From: Alloalcanivorax gelatiniphagus
GTDB lineage: Bacteria > Pseudomonadota > Gammaproteobacteria > Pseudomonadales > Alcanivoracaceae
Length of the DNA: 64,000 bases
Direction: 5' to 3'
NCBI RefSeq assembly: GCF_005938655.1
Contig: NZ_VCQT01000045.1
Span: forward strand, 186,001 to 250,000
Under the pieces are notes generated by a model. That model was not told the origin of the DNA. It saw only the letters and a list, made by a program, of their open reading frames with translations, and searched no databases. Below, piece by piece: positions 15,902 to 24,707 of this stretch (positions are counted from its first letter, which is position 1; every line of letters starts with the position of its first letter). The position numbers and the translations under genes were made by a program.

Positions 15902-17089
15902 ATGAGCGATAACGATATTGTTCTCTCCGTGGTCGATGACCCGGGCATCAAGAGCTGGCTGGAGCGGGCGGTGGACGATCCCTTCCGGGTGGAGTTCGTG
16001 AACCGCTCGGACGTGACCCGGGTGCTGCGCCTGCTGGAAGCCACCACCGCCCATCTGGTGCTGGTGGAAGTCAATGAAAGCGAGCTGGACCAGTCCCTGG
16101 CGATCATTACCGCGCTGACCAGCGCCCGGCCCTGGGTCACGGTGATCGCGGTGTGCGGTTACACCAACCAGGAACTGCTGCTGCAAAGCATGCGTGCCGG
16201 GGCCCGGGACTGCTTCCTGGCCGGCAACGATGCCGCCGAGGTCCGCGACCGGCTGCGCCGGCATCAACTGGTGCGTACCGGCCATTACGGCGACGAATCG
16301 CGCTCTTCGGTGAACAACCTGACCCTGGTGGCCGGAGCCGACGCCAACGTGGACACCCGCTTTCTGGCTCAGAACGTGGCCGTGGGTATCAACCGGCGCC
16401 ATCCCCAGTGGCGTTGCCTGGCCATCGATACCCAGCCCCGCGAGCGCGGGGTGTTTTATCTGGAGGCCGGCAACGACTTTACCCTGGAAAACCTGCTCAC
16501 CAGCCCGGAAACCCTGGACGAGACCCTGATTGAAACCGCCCTGGAAGAGTACCGGCCGGGGCTGCGGCTGCTGTCCGGCGGCGATGCCACGGAAAAATCC
16601 GCCGGCGATGGCAGCGCGGATTTGTTCATCGCTCTTAACCGGCTGATGCAGATGTTCGACCATATCGTGGTGAACGTGGGGGTGTTGCAAAGCCGCTACT
16701 GGGTGCGCGCCCTGGGGGTGCACACCCGGCATCTGCTGGTCGGCATGCAGCCGCGGGTGGATCATGTGCACGCCGCCCGCGCGCTGGTCCAGGACTGGGG
16801 TTCCCACCTCGGCAAGGGCGGCCAGATTGGCTTGGTGGTGGACGGCTACGACAGCGCCGTGCCTCCCGGCAAGGAAGAAATCAGTGAGACCGTGCGGGCG
16901 CCGGTATTCTCGACACTGCCGATGGACTGGCGCCACCGGCTGATGTCGATCAATACCGGGCGGCCGATTCAGGAACAGGCGCCCCGATGTGCCTATAGCC
17001 GACATCTGGGCGGTTTGCTGAACATCATGGACGGTGACGCGGACACTTCTCGAGGCCAGGGCCTGCTGACTCGCGTTCTGGGGAGATAA
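15902..17089 (+). CDS. tadZ: TadZ/CpaE-like pilus localisation protein with degenerate P-loop
   Basis: 395 aa starting two bases after the rcpA stop. N-terminal receiver-like domain (about 1-115, ending SMRAGARDCFLAG) and a C-terminal ParA/MinD-like domain. Where MinD-type ATPases have GGxGxGKST this protein reads VAGADANVDTRFLAQNVA, without the Walker Lys. It is therefore unlikely to bind ATP in the usual way. Placement between rcpA and tadA matches tadZ, which marks the pole for pilus assembly. Confidence 0.85.
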   Translation: MSDNDIVLSVVDDPGIKSWLERAVDDPFRVEFVNRSDVTRVLRLLEATTAHLVLVEVNESELDQSLAIITALTSARPWVTVIAVCGYTNQELLLQSMRAGARDCFLAGNDAAEVRDRLRRHQLVRTGHYGDESRSSVNNLTLVAGADANVDTRFLAQNVAVGINRRHPQWRCLAIDTQPRERGVFYLEAGNDFTLENLLTSPETLDETLIETALEEYRPGLRLLSGGDATEKSAGDGSADLFIALNRLMQMFDHIVVNVGVLQSRYWVRALGVHTRHLLVGMQPRVDHVHAARALVQDWGSHLGKGGQIGLVVDGYDSAVPPGKEEISETVRAPVFSTLPMDWRHRLMSINTGRPIQEQAPRCAYSRHLGGLLNIMDGDADTSRGQGLLTRVLGR

Positions 17090-17092
17090 GCC

Positions 17093-18259
17093 GTGCCGGG
17101 CCGTATCGACCAGGAATACCAGCAGCTCAAGGAGCGCGCCCACCGCTGGGTGGTGGAGCGCCTCGACGAGGAAGGTATCGAAGTGGGCCGCTCGGAACGG
17201 AGCGTGCTGGCCGAGTTCGTCAATCACCAGGTGGGGCAGTACATCACCCAGAACCGGGTGCCTCTGTCCACCCAGGATCTCAAACAGCTATCGCGGGATA
17301 CGCTGTACGAAGTGGTGGGCTTCGGCCCCCTGGAACCGTTGCTTATGGACGAGCGCGTCAACGACATTCTGGTCAACGGCCCCGAGCATGTGTTCGTGGA
17401 AGTGGCCGGTATTCTGCAGCGAGCCCACACCCGTTTTATCAACGACGATCATGTGGTGCGCGTGATCCGGCGCATGCTGGCGCCACTGGGCCGGCGTCTG
17501 GATGAAGCCAGCCCGATGGTGGACGCGCGCCTGCCGGATGGTTCCCGGGTCAACGCCATCATTCCGCCGCTGGCCCTGGACGGCCCCTCGATCAGCATTC
17601 GTAAGTTCACCGGCAACCACCTGACCGCCCGTCAGATGATCGAGAGCGGGTCCATGACCCAGGCCTGTCTGGACGTGCTGATCCGGGCGGTGGAGTCGCG
17701 CCGTAACATTATCATCAGCGGTGGTACCGGCACCGGCAAGACCACCATGCTGAACCTGATCAGTCAGTACATTCCGCGCACCGAACGGATTCTGACCATC
17801 GAGGATTCCGCGGAACTGGTATTGCACCACCCCCATGTGGTGCGGCTTGAAACCCGCCCCGCCAATACCGAGGGGCAAGGGCGTATCTCCGCCCGGGAGT
17901 TGGTGGTCAACGCCCTGCGGATGCGCCCCGACCGCATCATTCTCGGCGAGGTACGGTCATCGGAAGTCATCGAATTGCTGCAGGCCATGAACACCGGTCA
18001 TGAGGGTTCGATGAGTACCATCCATGCCAACAATACCCGCGATGCGCTGGTGCGCATCGAGACGCTGCTGGCGGTGAGCGGTTACGACGCCAGCGAGAAG
18101 GCCATTGGCCGGCTTATCGGTTCGGCGCTGGACATCATTATCCAACTGGTGCGGCGGCCGGATGGCAAAAGAGCGGTGAGTGAAGTGGTTTCCCTGAGCC
18201 CCACGGATACCGACCCCTATCACATGGATTACCTGTACCGGAGCCAGCAGGATGAGTAG
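17093..18259 (+). CDS. tadA: Flp pilus assembly ATPase TadA/CpaF
   Basis: 388 aa from a GTG start (17093) with GGGGAG upstream. Hexameric secretion ATPase of the GspE/VirB11 superfamily: N-terminal domain with [21 protein letters not shown], Walker [12 protein letters not shown] (about 208-218), Asp box TIEDSAEL, Walker [12 protein letters not shown] and His box [12 protein letters not shown]. Powers assembly and probably retraction. Overlaps tadB by 8 bases. Confidence 0.96.
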   Translation: MPGRIDQEYQQLKERAHRWVVERLDEEGIEVGRSERSVLAEFVNHQVGQYITQNRVPLSTQDLKQLSRDTLYEVVGFGPLEPLLMDERVNDILVNGPEHVFVEVAGILQRAHTRFINDDHVVRVIRRMLAPLGRRLDEASPMVDARLPDGSRVNAIIPPLALDGPSISIRKFTGNHLTARQMIESGSMTQACLDVLIRAVESRRNIIISGGTGTGKTTMLNLISQYIPRTERILTIEDSAELVLHHPHVVRLETRPANTEGQGRISARELVVNALRMRPDRIILGEVRSSEVIELLQAMNTGHEGSMSTIHANNTRDALVRIETLLAVSGYDASEKAIGRLIGSALDIIIQLVRRPDGKRAVSEVVSLSPTDTDPYHMDYLYRSQQDE

Positions 18260-19169
18260 CGTCGCGTTGCTCGCCGCCGCCCGCACGCTGGCGATCCTGG
18301 CGCTGCTGCTGTTGGGCGCCCAATGGCTGTGGATACGCTTCCGCGAGCGCCGCTTTCTCAACGAGCGCGTGCGGCAGCGTCTGACCGTGGCGGCCAGCGC
18401 CACCACCGAGGGCGCCGCCCGCGTCCGCTTGACGCCGTTGGAGAGCACCCTGTTGCGGGCGGATATTCAACTATCCCGTTCGCAGCTGATGCTGATCGGC
18501 GCCCTGCTGGTGATTTTTCTGGTGGCGGTGCTGGTGATCAAGGGGCTGCTGGTATCACTGATCAGCGGCGTGATGATCGCCATCCTGCTGTGGATGTACT
18601 GGCGCATTCGCTTTCAGCAGCAACGCCGTCGTATCTACGAGGAACTGCCGGGCATCATCGATTCCGTACTGCGCTATATGAGCGCCGGCCGCTCCCTGGA
18701 AAGCGCCCTGGTGGAAGCGTTCCGGGAAAGCTCGGCGGTGTTCGACGCGTTGCAGTTCCGCCTGCGCAGTGCGGTGGAGTCGGGCCGTGACTACACCGGC
18801 CTGTTCGAGGATTACGCCACTTTGTACCGGGTGCCCTCCTTGGTGCTGATCTCCATTGCGCTGCGTACTTCGGCGCGGTTTGGGTCCTCCATTCAGCCGG
18901 TGTTCCGGCAGGTTTCCGAATCGTTGCGCTCCCAGCAGGAGCTGCGGCGGGAGTTTATGGCCGCCACGGCGGAAATCCGCTTCACCGCCCTGGCCTTCGC
19001 TCTGCTGCCCCTGGGCCTGGCCGCGTACATGATTCTCATGAACGAAAACTACTCCGACGTGCTGCTGAGCAGCGATACCGGACACTGGATGCTGGGCATC
19101 GCCGGCGGACTGCAGGCGCTGGGCATGATTCTGATCTGGCGGATGATCCAGGGGGTGGGACGTGACTGA
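18252..19169 (+). CDS. tadB: Flp pilus assembly protein TadB
   Basis: 305-aa polytopic inner-membrane protein with a T2SSF (GspF-like) domain: two central hydrophobic segments (LMLIGALLVIFLVAVL; LISGVMIAILLWMYW), the cytoplasmic helix bundle with ELPGIIDSVLRYMSAGRSLESAL, and two C-terminal membrane segments. It forms the platform with TadC. Overlaps both neighbours. Confidence 0.94.
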   Translation: MSSVALLAAARTLAILALLLLGAQWLWIRFRERRFLNERVRQRLTVAASATTEGAARVRLTPLESTLLRADIQLSRSQLMLIGALLVIFLVAVLVIKGLLVSLISGVMIAILLWMYWRIRFQQQRRRIYEELPGIIDSVLRYMSAGRSLESALVEAFRESSAVFDALQFRLRSAVESGRDYTGLFEDYATLYRVPSLVLISIALRTSARFGSSIQPVFRQVSESLRSQQELRREFMAATAEIRFTALAFALLPLGLAAYMILMNENYSDVLLSSDTGHWMLGIAGGLQALGMILIWRMIQGVGRD

Positions 19170-20031
19170 CGGCCTGTTTTTATTGGCATTGCTGTTCGCC
19201 CTGCTGGCCGGCTGGGTCGGGCTGTTCATGACCCCGCGCTGGATCCGGCGTACCCGGGTGCTGCGACGCCTGAATCCTGAAGGCGGAGACGATGAAGACG
19301 ACGCCCAGTTCTGGCTAAACAGTCTCGCCAAACGCCTGACGGAATCCTCACTGGCCAGGGAAGACTATCGGGAAATTGGCGAGGCCTACCAGGTAACCGG
19401 CCTTTCGCCGGAGCGCGCCCAGCTGCTCTACCTGCTGTTCTGCTGGCTGATCCCGGCGGTGGTGGTGGCGGCGGGTTTCACTCTGTTCGGCATGTTGCCG
19501 GGCATGATGATCGCCGCCGCCGCTTTCCTGCTGCCGCGCCGTACGATCCGCTCGCTCGGCCACAAGGCCGAGCAGCAGCAAAATCTGGAAGCCATCGAAC
19601 TGTGCCATATGACGCGCATGCTGATGGAAGCGGGCCTGTCCCTGGAACGGGTGCTGCGGCTGATCGCGGTGCAGGGCCGGCCCATGTTGCCGGCTCTGTC
19701 GATAAGACTGGACCGCTTCAACCGCCTGATGGAATCTGGGGCCGAGCGTACCCAGGCGCTGGATGAGCTGGGTGAGAACCGAAATATTCCGGTGCTGCGC
19801 AGCTACGTGATTCTGATGAAGCAGAGCAGCCAGATCGGTGCGGCGGTGTCGAACAGTCTCGACCATATCATCGAAGAGGCGCAGAACGTGGAGCGCAACC
19901 GTATCAGCGAACAGACCAACAAAATCGGCGCGAAGATGACCGTTATCATGATGGCCTTCATGCTGCCCGCGCTGTTCATTCTCATTGGTGGCCCGGCGAT
20001 GATCTCCATCGCCGATTCCTTGGCCCGATAA
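19162..20031 (+). CDS. tadC: Flp pilus assembly protein TadC
   Basis: 289 aa, second T2SSF-domain platform protein. Membrane segments near both ends and in the middle; the cytoplasmic motif is LEAIELCHMTRMLMEAGLSLERVLRLI, with C-terminal KIGAKMTVIMMAFMLPALFILIGGPA. Starts 8 bases inside tadB. Confidence 0.94.
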   Translation: MTDGLFLLALLFALLAGWVGLFMTPRWIRRTRVLRRLNPEGGDDEDDAQFWLNSLAKRLTESSLAREDYREIGEAYQVTGLSPERAQLLYLLFCWLIPAVVVAAGFTLFGMLPGMMIAAAAFLLPRRTIRSLGHKAEQQQNLEAIELCHMTRMLMEAGLSLERVLRLIAVQGRPMLPALSIRLDRFNRLMESGAERTQALDELGENRNIPVLRSYVILMKQSSQIGAAVSNSLDHIIEEAQNVERNRISEQTNKIGAKMTVIMMAFMLPALFILIGGPAMISIADSLAR

Positions 20032-20053
20032 AAGACAGGAAGGGAGTAGAGGG

Positions 20054-20734
20054 ATGCGTTCAACCATTTTCGGACTGGCGGTGGCAGTGGCGGTGCTGGC
20101 CTCGGGCTGCGTTCATCAGCCGCCGGCCTCCGATACCACCCAGCGGGCCGCGCCGGAAAACCTGACCTGCAACGCCCGGATTCAACCCGAGGAACAGGTT
20201 CAACTGGATCGCGTGGATACCCTGATGGCCCGTGATCACGACCATGCGGCGCTGGCGCAGTTGGAAGCACGCCCGCTCTCCACCGTCGACCACTGGGTCC
20301 GTTACGGACAATTGAAAGCGGCCACCGGTCAGCTGGATGAAGCAGAGCGTATTTTCCAGGGTCTGGTGGACCAGTGCGGTACCGGACGCAGCCATCACGG
20401 CTTGGGTATGGTGTTGCTGAAGAAAGACGAAGTGCTGGCCGCCCTGCATCACCTCAAGATCGCCCGGGAAAAAACACCGGCCTCGCCGCAGGTGCGCAAC
20501 GACTACGGCTATGTGCTGTTGATGATGGGCGAATACGACCAGGCCGCCTACGAGCTTCGCACGGCCATGGAGTTGGGCGATGGGCAAGGACCGGTACGCC
20601 AGAATCTGGCGGTGGCCTACCTGCTTACCGAGAACTGGGCCGGCCTGCAATGGATGACCCAGGAATACAACTTTACCGGCAAGGAACGGGAATACGCCGA
20701 ACGCCTTGCGCAAACGTTCAGGAGCGTGCAATGA
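20054..20734 (+). CDS. tadD: TadD-like TPR lipoprotein
   Basis: 226 aa with a lipoprotein signal (lipobox LASGC, Cys20) and tetratricopeptide repeats (DEAERIFQGLVDQCGTGRSHHGLGM; VLAALHHLKIAREKTPASPQVRNDYGYVLLMMGEYDQAAYELRTAME). A pilotin-like role for the RcpA secretin is known for the family. Its stop overlaps the next start as ATGA. Confidence 0.9.
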   Translation: MRSTIFGLAVAVAVLASGCVHQPPASDTTQRAAPENLTCNARIQPEEQVQLDRVDTLMARDHDHAALAQLEARPLSTVDHWVRYGQLKAATGQLDEAERIFQGLVDQCGTGRSHHGLGMVLLKKDEVLAALHHLKIAREKTPASPQVRNDYGYVLLMMGEYDQAAYELRTAMELGDGQGPVRQNLAVAYLLTENWAGLQWMTQEYNFTGKEREYAERLAQTFRSVQ

Positions 20735-20997
20735 AAGCCTTGCTCACGTTACTTATCCTGGTGCCGCTGGCGGCCACGGCGGAACAACCGCCCGCCCACG
20801 GTCTCTCCGGCGACATCGCCGCCGACCGCCTGCCCACCGCCACCGAACGGGCGCTGGAACAACAGCGCCGTTCGCCGCCGGCCGCGCACAGTGAAATCTC
20901 CAATGGTGTCTACGTGGATTCCCAGCGCCGCTTGAGCGACAGCTTCCGCCGGCCGATCCCGGACAGCTTCGGCAACCAGACCCGGAAAGAGAACTGA
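20731..20997 (+). CDS. DUF3613-family exported protein of the tad locus
   Basis: 88 aa from ATG at 20731, which overlaps the tadD stop. Signal peptide (MKALLTLLILVPLAATAEQ) and a short mature domain with ALEQQRRSPPAAHS and a DSFGNQ tail. A small gene of this kind stands between tadD and tadG in P. aeruginosa. Function unknown; the constant position suggests a periplasmic accessory role in pilus assembly. Confidence 0.78.
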   Translation: MKALLTLLILVPLAATAEQPPAHGLSGDIAADRLPTATERALEQQRRSPPAAHSEISNGVYVDSQRRLSDSFRRPIPDSFGNQTRKEN

Positions 20998-20998
20998 C

Positions 20999-22720
20999 AT
21001 GAGCCGGCAGCGCGGTGCCCTGACTTTTGTCGTGCCACTGATCATGGTGGTTATCGTGCTGTTCGGCACCCTGGCCATCGACGGTGCGCGCCTTTATTCG
21101 TTGCGCCAGGACATGCAAAGCCAGGTCAACGCCGCCGCCACCGCGGCAGCCGGTGCAGCGAAAGCCTGCTCGGGACCAGAGGTGGAATTGTCGGAGATAA
21201 GGCGGCGCGCTTTGATCGCGGCGCGTGAGCAAGGTTTCGATGGCGATGACGCTGACTTGGACATCGAGCCAGGGCTGATGTACGGCAATGAAGAAGACGG
21301 GACCGTTGCTTTCAAGAAAGAAGCGCAACTTGAAAAAACCAACGCGGTTTTTGTTCAGTACGAAAAGAACGTCCCTATCTCATTGTTGCTGCCTGCGGAG
21401 ACGTTCGGGACAATCCCGATCAGTGTCAACGCCGCCGTCCGTAAAGAGGTGGTAGCGACCATCAGCGCCTCCGGCGGCACCCTGCTGGTGGATTCGGGGA
21501 TTTTGGGCGGCCTGCTCGGCGCCGCACTTCAGCAGCCGGGATACTCATTGGACCCGACCAGTCTTTCCAGCTTGCGCAATACCACCGTCCTCCTTGGGGA
21601 CCTTCTGAATGAACTCGGGGTGAACAGAGTCGAGGACTTATCGCCGATTGGCGGCGCCGAACTGGCGCGCGCCTTGAGCGCCGTGGGCGCAGGTGCGTCC
21701 GGGGTGGGAAGTTTGCTGGACAATCTGGCTTCGGCGTCGGGAATCGAAACCATAAAAGTATCTGATGTCCTCAAAGTCGTGGAAAACAGCAGCGTTCCCG
21801 CGAACAGCGAATTTCCGCTTTACGATGTGGTGATCAGTCTGGCTTTGAATCTGCTGCAAGAGCTGCAGGAAAGCAACTCTGACGGTTTGGTGTACCTGCC
21901 CCTTAACGTGAATCTTGGTCTGCCGGGGGTGGCCCAGGTAAGCGCGACCGTTGGCTTGCATGTGGGGGAGCCCTCATCGGTGGCTATAGGTCCGGCAAGG
22001 CGGGACGACGATGGCGCCTGGTCCACCCGGTTCTATGCACCGGACATTAGCTTGTTGGTCGCGTCCACCGTGAAGGTTTTGTCCTTGCCGGGAACATCAG
22101 TCGGTGTGGCGGATATCGATTTACCGTTAGCGGTTGGAGCCGGTGGTGGCAGCGGAGCATTGGTGAGTGCCAGATGCGCTGAAGGCACCAAGAACGACGT
22201 GGTGTTCGGCGTGGACATAGAGCGTGAAGTGGCCAGAGTGGCCTCCGGCCGGATTGATAAGAACACGGGCAGGGTTGTTGAAGAGCCCATCAAAATTGGC
22301 TTGCTGCGCCTGTTGCCCTTACTGCCGAAGCTCATCGAAGTTACTGCGGTCATTGATGGAACAGTCCCGGCGGGTAGTGAAGAGGCTTTTCTGGAACCCG
22401 GTTACCCTCTGTACTGCTCCGAGCAGGAAGGTTGCGCCGAGGTGCATTACCAGGATTCCGGTGCGGGTGCCTCCGGATTGGACTTAAGCGTTAATTTGGA
22501 CAAGACCAAATTACTTGGGCTCGATCTTGGTTGGCTGCTTAACCCGGTGGTGAACGGATTAGTCTCCGTGCTTGACGACGTGGGCGGCTTGCTTGTCTCG
22601 GGGCTGGTTAATCCACTGCTCAATACCCTCGGGGTGGGGCTTGGCAGCATGTCGGTTACCATCACCGGCGCCAACCAGGACAATATTCAGCTGGTGGAGG
22701 GTGTGATTGTTGAGGAATAG
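20999..22720 (+). CDS. tadG: TadG-like pilus protein (Tad_N domain)
   Basis: 573 aa. Basic N-terminus, one membrane segment (ALTFVVPLIMVVIVLFGTLAIDG) with the TadG/TadE-type DGARLYSLRQDMQSQVNAAATAAAGAA helix, then a large extracytoplasmic region rich in Leu, Gly, Ser and Val without a recognisable catalytic motif and with few Cys. TadG proteins are envelope components of the Tad machine. Codon use in the second half is less GC-biased than in neighbours (AAAGTATC and similar), typical of a fast-evolving surface protein. Confidence 0.86.
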   Translation: MSRQRGALTFVVPLIMVVIVLFGTLAIDGARLYSLRQDMQSQVNAAATAAAGAAKACSGPEVELSEIRRRALIAAREQGFDGDDADLDIEPGLMYGNEEDGTVAFKKEAQLEKTNAVFVQYEKNVPISLLLPAETFGTIPISVNAAVRKEVVATISASGGTLLVDSGILGGLLGAALQQPGYSLDPTSLSSLRNTTVLLGDLLNELGVNRVEDLSPIGGAELARALSAVGAGASGVGSLLDNLASASGIETIKVSDVLKVVENSSVPANSEFPLYDVVISLALNLLQELQESNSDGLVYLPLNVNLGLPGVAQVSATVGLHVGEPSSVAIGPARRDDDGAWSTRFYAPDISLLVASTVKVLSLPGTSVGVADIDLPLAVGAGGGSGALVSARCAEGTKNDVVFGVDIEREVARVASGRIDKNTGRVVEEPIKIGLLRLLPLLPKLIEVTAVIDGTVPAGSEEAFLEPGYPLYCSEQEGCAEVHYQDSGAGASGLDLSVNLDKTKLLGLDLGWLLNPVVNGLVSVLDDVGGLLVSGLVNPLLNTLGVGLGSMSVTITGANQDNIQLVEGVIVEE

Positions 22721-22778
22721 GGGCCTTGATTCCGGGTCCGCTACAAGGAAGAACACAATGAGAAAAGGAGAAAGAGAA

Positions 22779-23399
22779 ATGAAAGTAAGAGAAAGAAGAA
22801 CTTTTGCCGCGTGGTGTGCCGGCGTTATTCCGCTCGCCGCTGTGCTGGCGTTGCCGGTCAATGCTGAGGCTCGAGAAGGCCTTTTTCTGGGCGTAGGGGC
22901 CGGCTGGTCAGGAAGTGATGTGCAACTGGACGCCGGCCCGGCGCTTGATATTGACGGTGCTGCCGCGGATGGTCTGGCGGGCATCGCCTTCGCCGGCTAT
23001 GGCTGGCGTGGTCGCCAGGGTTTCTTCGCGGTCGAGGCGAACATGGGTGCCCGCAATGCCGACGCGGACATTAATTTTTCCGGTGGCAAAATCAGTGTGG
23101 AAAGCTCAACCAGCTACGGACTCGGCGTATTGCTGGGCGGGACGTTGGAAGGCGCAACGCCCTACTTGAGGTTGGGGTGGCAGGTATCGAACTACGAAGT
23201 GAACGCTTTCCAAAGCGATGACCAGGATCACGATGGGTTTCGCTACGGTCTTGGGGCGTTGCTGCCGCTCCAGGAGGACCTTGATATGAGACTGGAGTGG
23301 ACCCAGACCCGCTATGGGGCGGAAAAATACTTCCAGGATCAGCTTGAAGTGGAGCCCACGGAGAACCTGTTTTCCGTGGCTCTTTCGCTGCGCTATTGA
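22779..23399 (+). CDS. Outer-membrane beta-barrel protein downstream of tadG
   Basis: 206 aa from ATG at 22779 (AAGGAG 9 bases upstream); an ATG at 22758 is an alternative. Signal peptide ending near LPVNAEA, then alternating amphipathic strands (LFLGVGAGWSGSDVQL, GIAFAGYGWRG, YGLGVLLGG, YLRLGWQVSNYEV) and a C-terminal aromatic strand ending ALSLRY, as in small 8-stranded barrels. It may belong to the tad transcript (58 bp gap), but a role in pili is not shown. Confidence 0.8.
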   Translation: MKVRERRTFAAWCAGVIPLAAVLALPVNAEAREGLFLGVGAGWSGSDVQLDAGPALDIDGAAADGLAGIAFAGYGWRGRQGFFAVEANMGARNADADINFSGGKISVESSTSYGLGVLLGGTLEGATPYLRLGWQVSNYEVNAFQSDDQDHDGFRYGLGALLPLQEDLDMRLEWTQTRYGAEKYFQDQLEVEPTENLFSVALSLRY

Positions 23400-23416
23400 G
23401 TCAGGCTGTGATGGCC

Positions 23417-23441
23417 GTCCGCCCGGCCAGGCCGGGCGGAC
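23417..23441. terminator. Hairpin between convergent genes
   Basis: Perfect 12-bp arms GTCCGCCCGGCC / GGCCGGGCGGAC around one base, between the beta-barrel gene and the desaturase gene. There is no clear T run, so termination is inferred from position. Confidence 0.5.
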
Positions 23442-23447
23442 TGATCC

Positions 23448-24650
23448 TTAAACCCGCGCGGCGGTGACGCGGTAACCCTTCAACGTTTGCACGAAATCCT
23501 GCAGGGCATGAATCCCGGACGCTTCCGCGTCGCGGCACCATTGCGCCAGGGCTTCCAGCATATGGGCGGAGTCACGGCTTTTCTGGCTCCAGATTTCCTG
23601 GAGGCGCAGGCGGTAGTCGTAGATCGTCGCCAGGGTTTGGTTGTGCTCGGTGAGGCGGTTCAGGTGGTGGGTGTGGCGTTTCTTGAAGAAACGCTGGTCC
23701 CGGTGCAGCAGCGTGCTGGCGCGATGGTAAAGGTCGCGGGTGGCCTCACAGGCGCGGGCCCGTTCCTGGGCGAACACCGGCTTGATCACGGTGCGGCGGT
23801 AGTGCGCCATCACCTGGAAGCGGTGCTGGAGTAGGGCGCGCAGGGTTTCCAGGTCAACGCTGGGTTTGGCGCGGGCCAGCACCGGTTTCGGCGCTACTTT
23901 CTTGACCTTGGCGAGATGCAGAATCTCTAACAGGCGAATCCAGGCCCAGCCCATATCGAACTCGAAGCGCCGCACCGACAGTTTGGCGGAGTTCGGGTAG
24001 GTGTGGTGGTTGTTGTGCAGCTCTTCGCCGCCAATCAGGATGCCCCAGGGCAGCACATTGCGGGAGGCGTCCGTGCATTCGAAGTTGCGGTAGCCCCAGT
24101 AATGGCCGATGCCGTTGATCACGCCGGCGGCGAACAGGGGAATCCAGATCATCTGTACCGCCCAGACGGTGATGCCGGCAACGCCGAACAGGGCCAGATC
24201 GATGGCGCCCATCAGGGTGATGCCCAGGTAGCTGTAGCGGCTGTAGACGCGGCGTTCGACCCAGTCATCCGGGCAGCCGGCGCCGTACTTGTCCAGGGTT
24301 TCCTGGTTGGCGGCTTCGGCCTGGTACAGCTCGGCGCCTTCGCCGAGCACCTTGCGGATACCGAGTACCTGAGGGCTGTGCGGGTCTTCCTCGGTGTCGC
24401 AGCGGGCGTGATGCTTGCGGTGGATGGCGGTCCAGGCGCGGGTGTTCTGGCCGGTGGTGAGCCACAGCCAGAATCGGAAAAAGTGCTTCAGGGCCGGGTG
24501 CAGCTCCAGGCTGCGGTGGGCCGAATAGCGGTGCAGATAGACGGTCACGCTGACAATGGTCACATGAGTCATGGCCAGGGTGATCAGCAGCAGGGTCCAG
24601 GGGCCGGGCGCGAGCAGGCCGCCGGAGAGGAAGCTCAATACATCATTCAT
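23448..24650 (-). CDS. Membrane acyl (delta-9 type) fatty acid desaturase
   Basis: 400 aa from ATG at 24650; a GTG at 24662 is possible, and neither has a strong ribosome-binding site. Integral-membrane di-iron desaturase with the three histidine boxes HRYSAH (about 40), HRKHH (about 77) and HNNHH (about 214), and hydrophobic pairs between them. Introduces a double bond into saturated acyl chains aerobically. About 130 residues after the third box are helical and charged, a C-terminal extension also seen in Pseudomonas DesB-like proteins. It lies 57 bp after the hydantoinase A-like gene on the same strand. Confidence 0.93.
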   Translation of the reverse strand: MNDVLSFLSGGLLAPGPWTLLLITLAMTHVTIVSVTVYLHRYSAHRSLELHPALKHFFRFWLWLTTGQNTRAWTAIHRKHHARCDTEEDPHSPQVLGIRKVLGEGAELYQAEAANQETLDKYGAGCPDDWVERRVYSRYSYLGITLMGAIDLALFGVAGITVWAVQMIWIPLFAAGVINGIGHYWGYRNFECTDASRNVLPWGILIGGEELHNNHHTYPNSAKLSVRRFEFDMGWAWIRLLEILHLAKVKKVAPKPVLARAKPSVDLETLRALLQHRFQVMAHYRRTVIKPVFAQERARACEATRDLYHRASTLLHRDQRFFKKRHTHHLNRLTEHNQTLATIYDYRLRLQEIWSQKSRDSAHMLEALAQWCRDAEASGIHALQDFVQTLKGYRVTAARV

Positions 24651-24707
24651 GGGAAGTAACACGGTTGCGGAACGCTCGGTTCCATTGGGTAATCGGTATC
24701 TCGGTAA

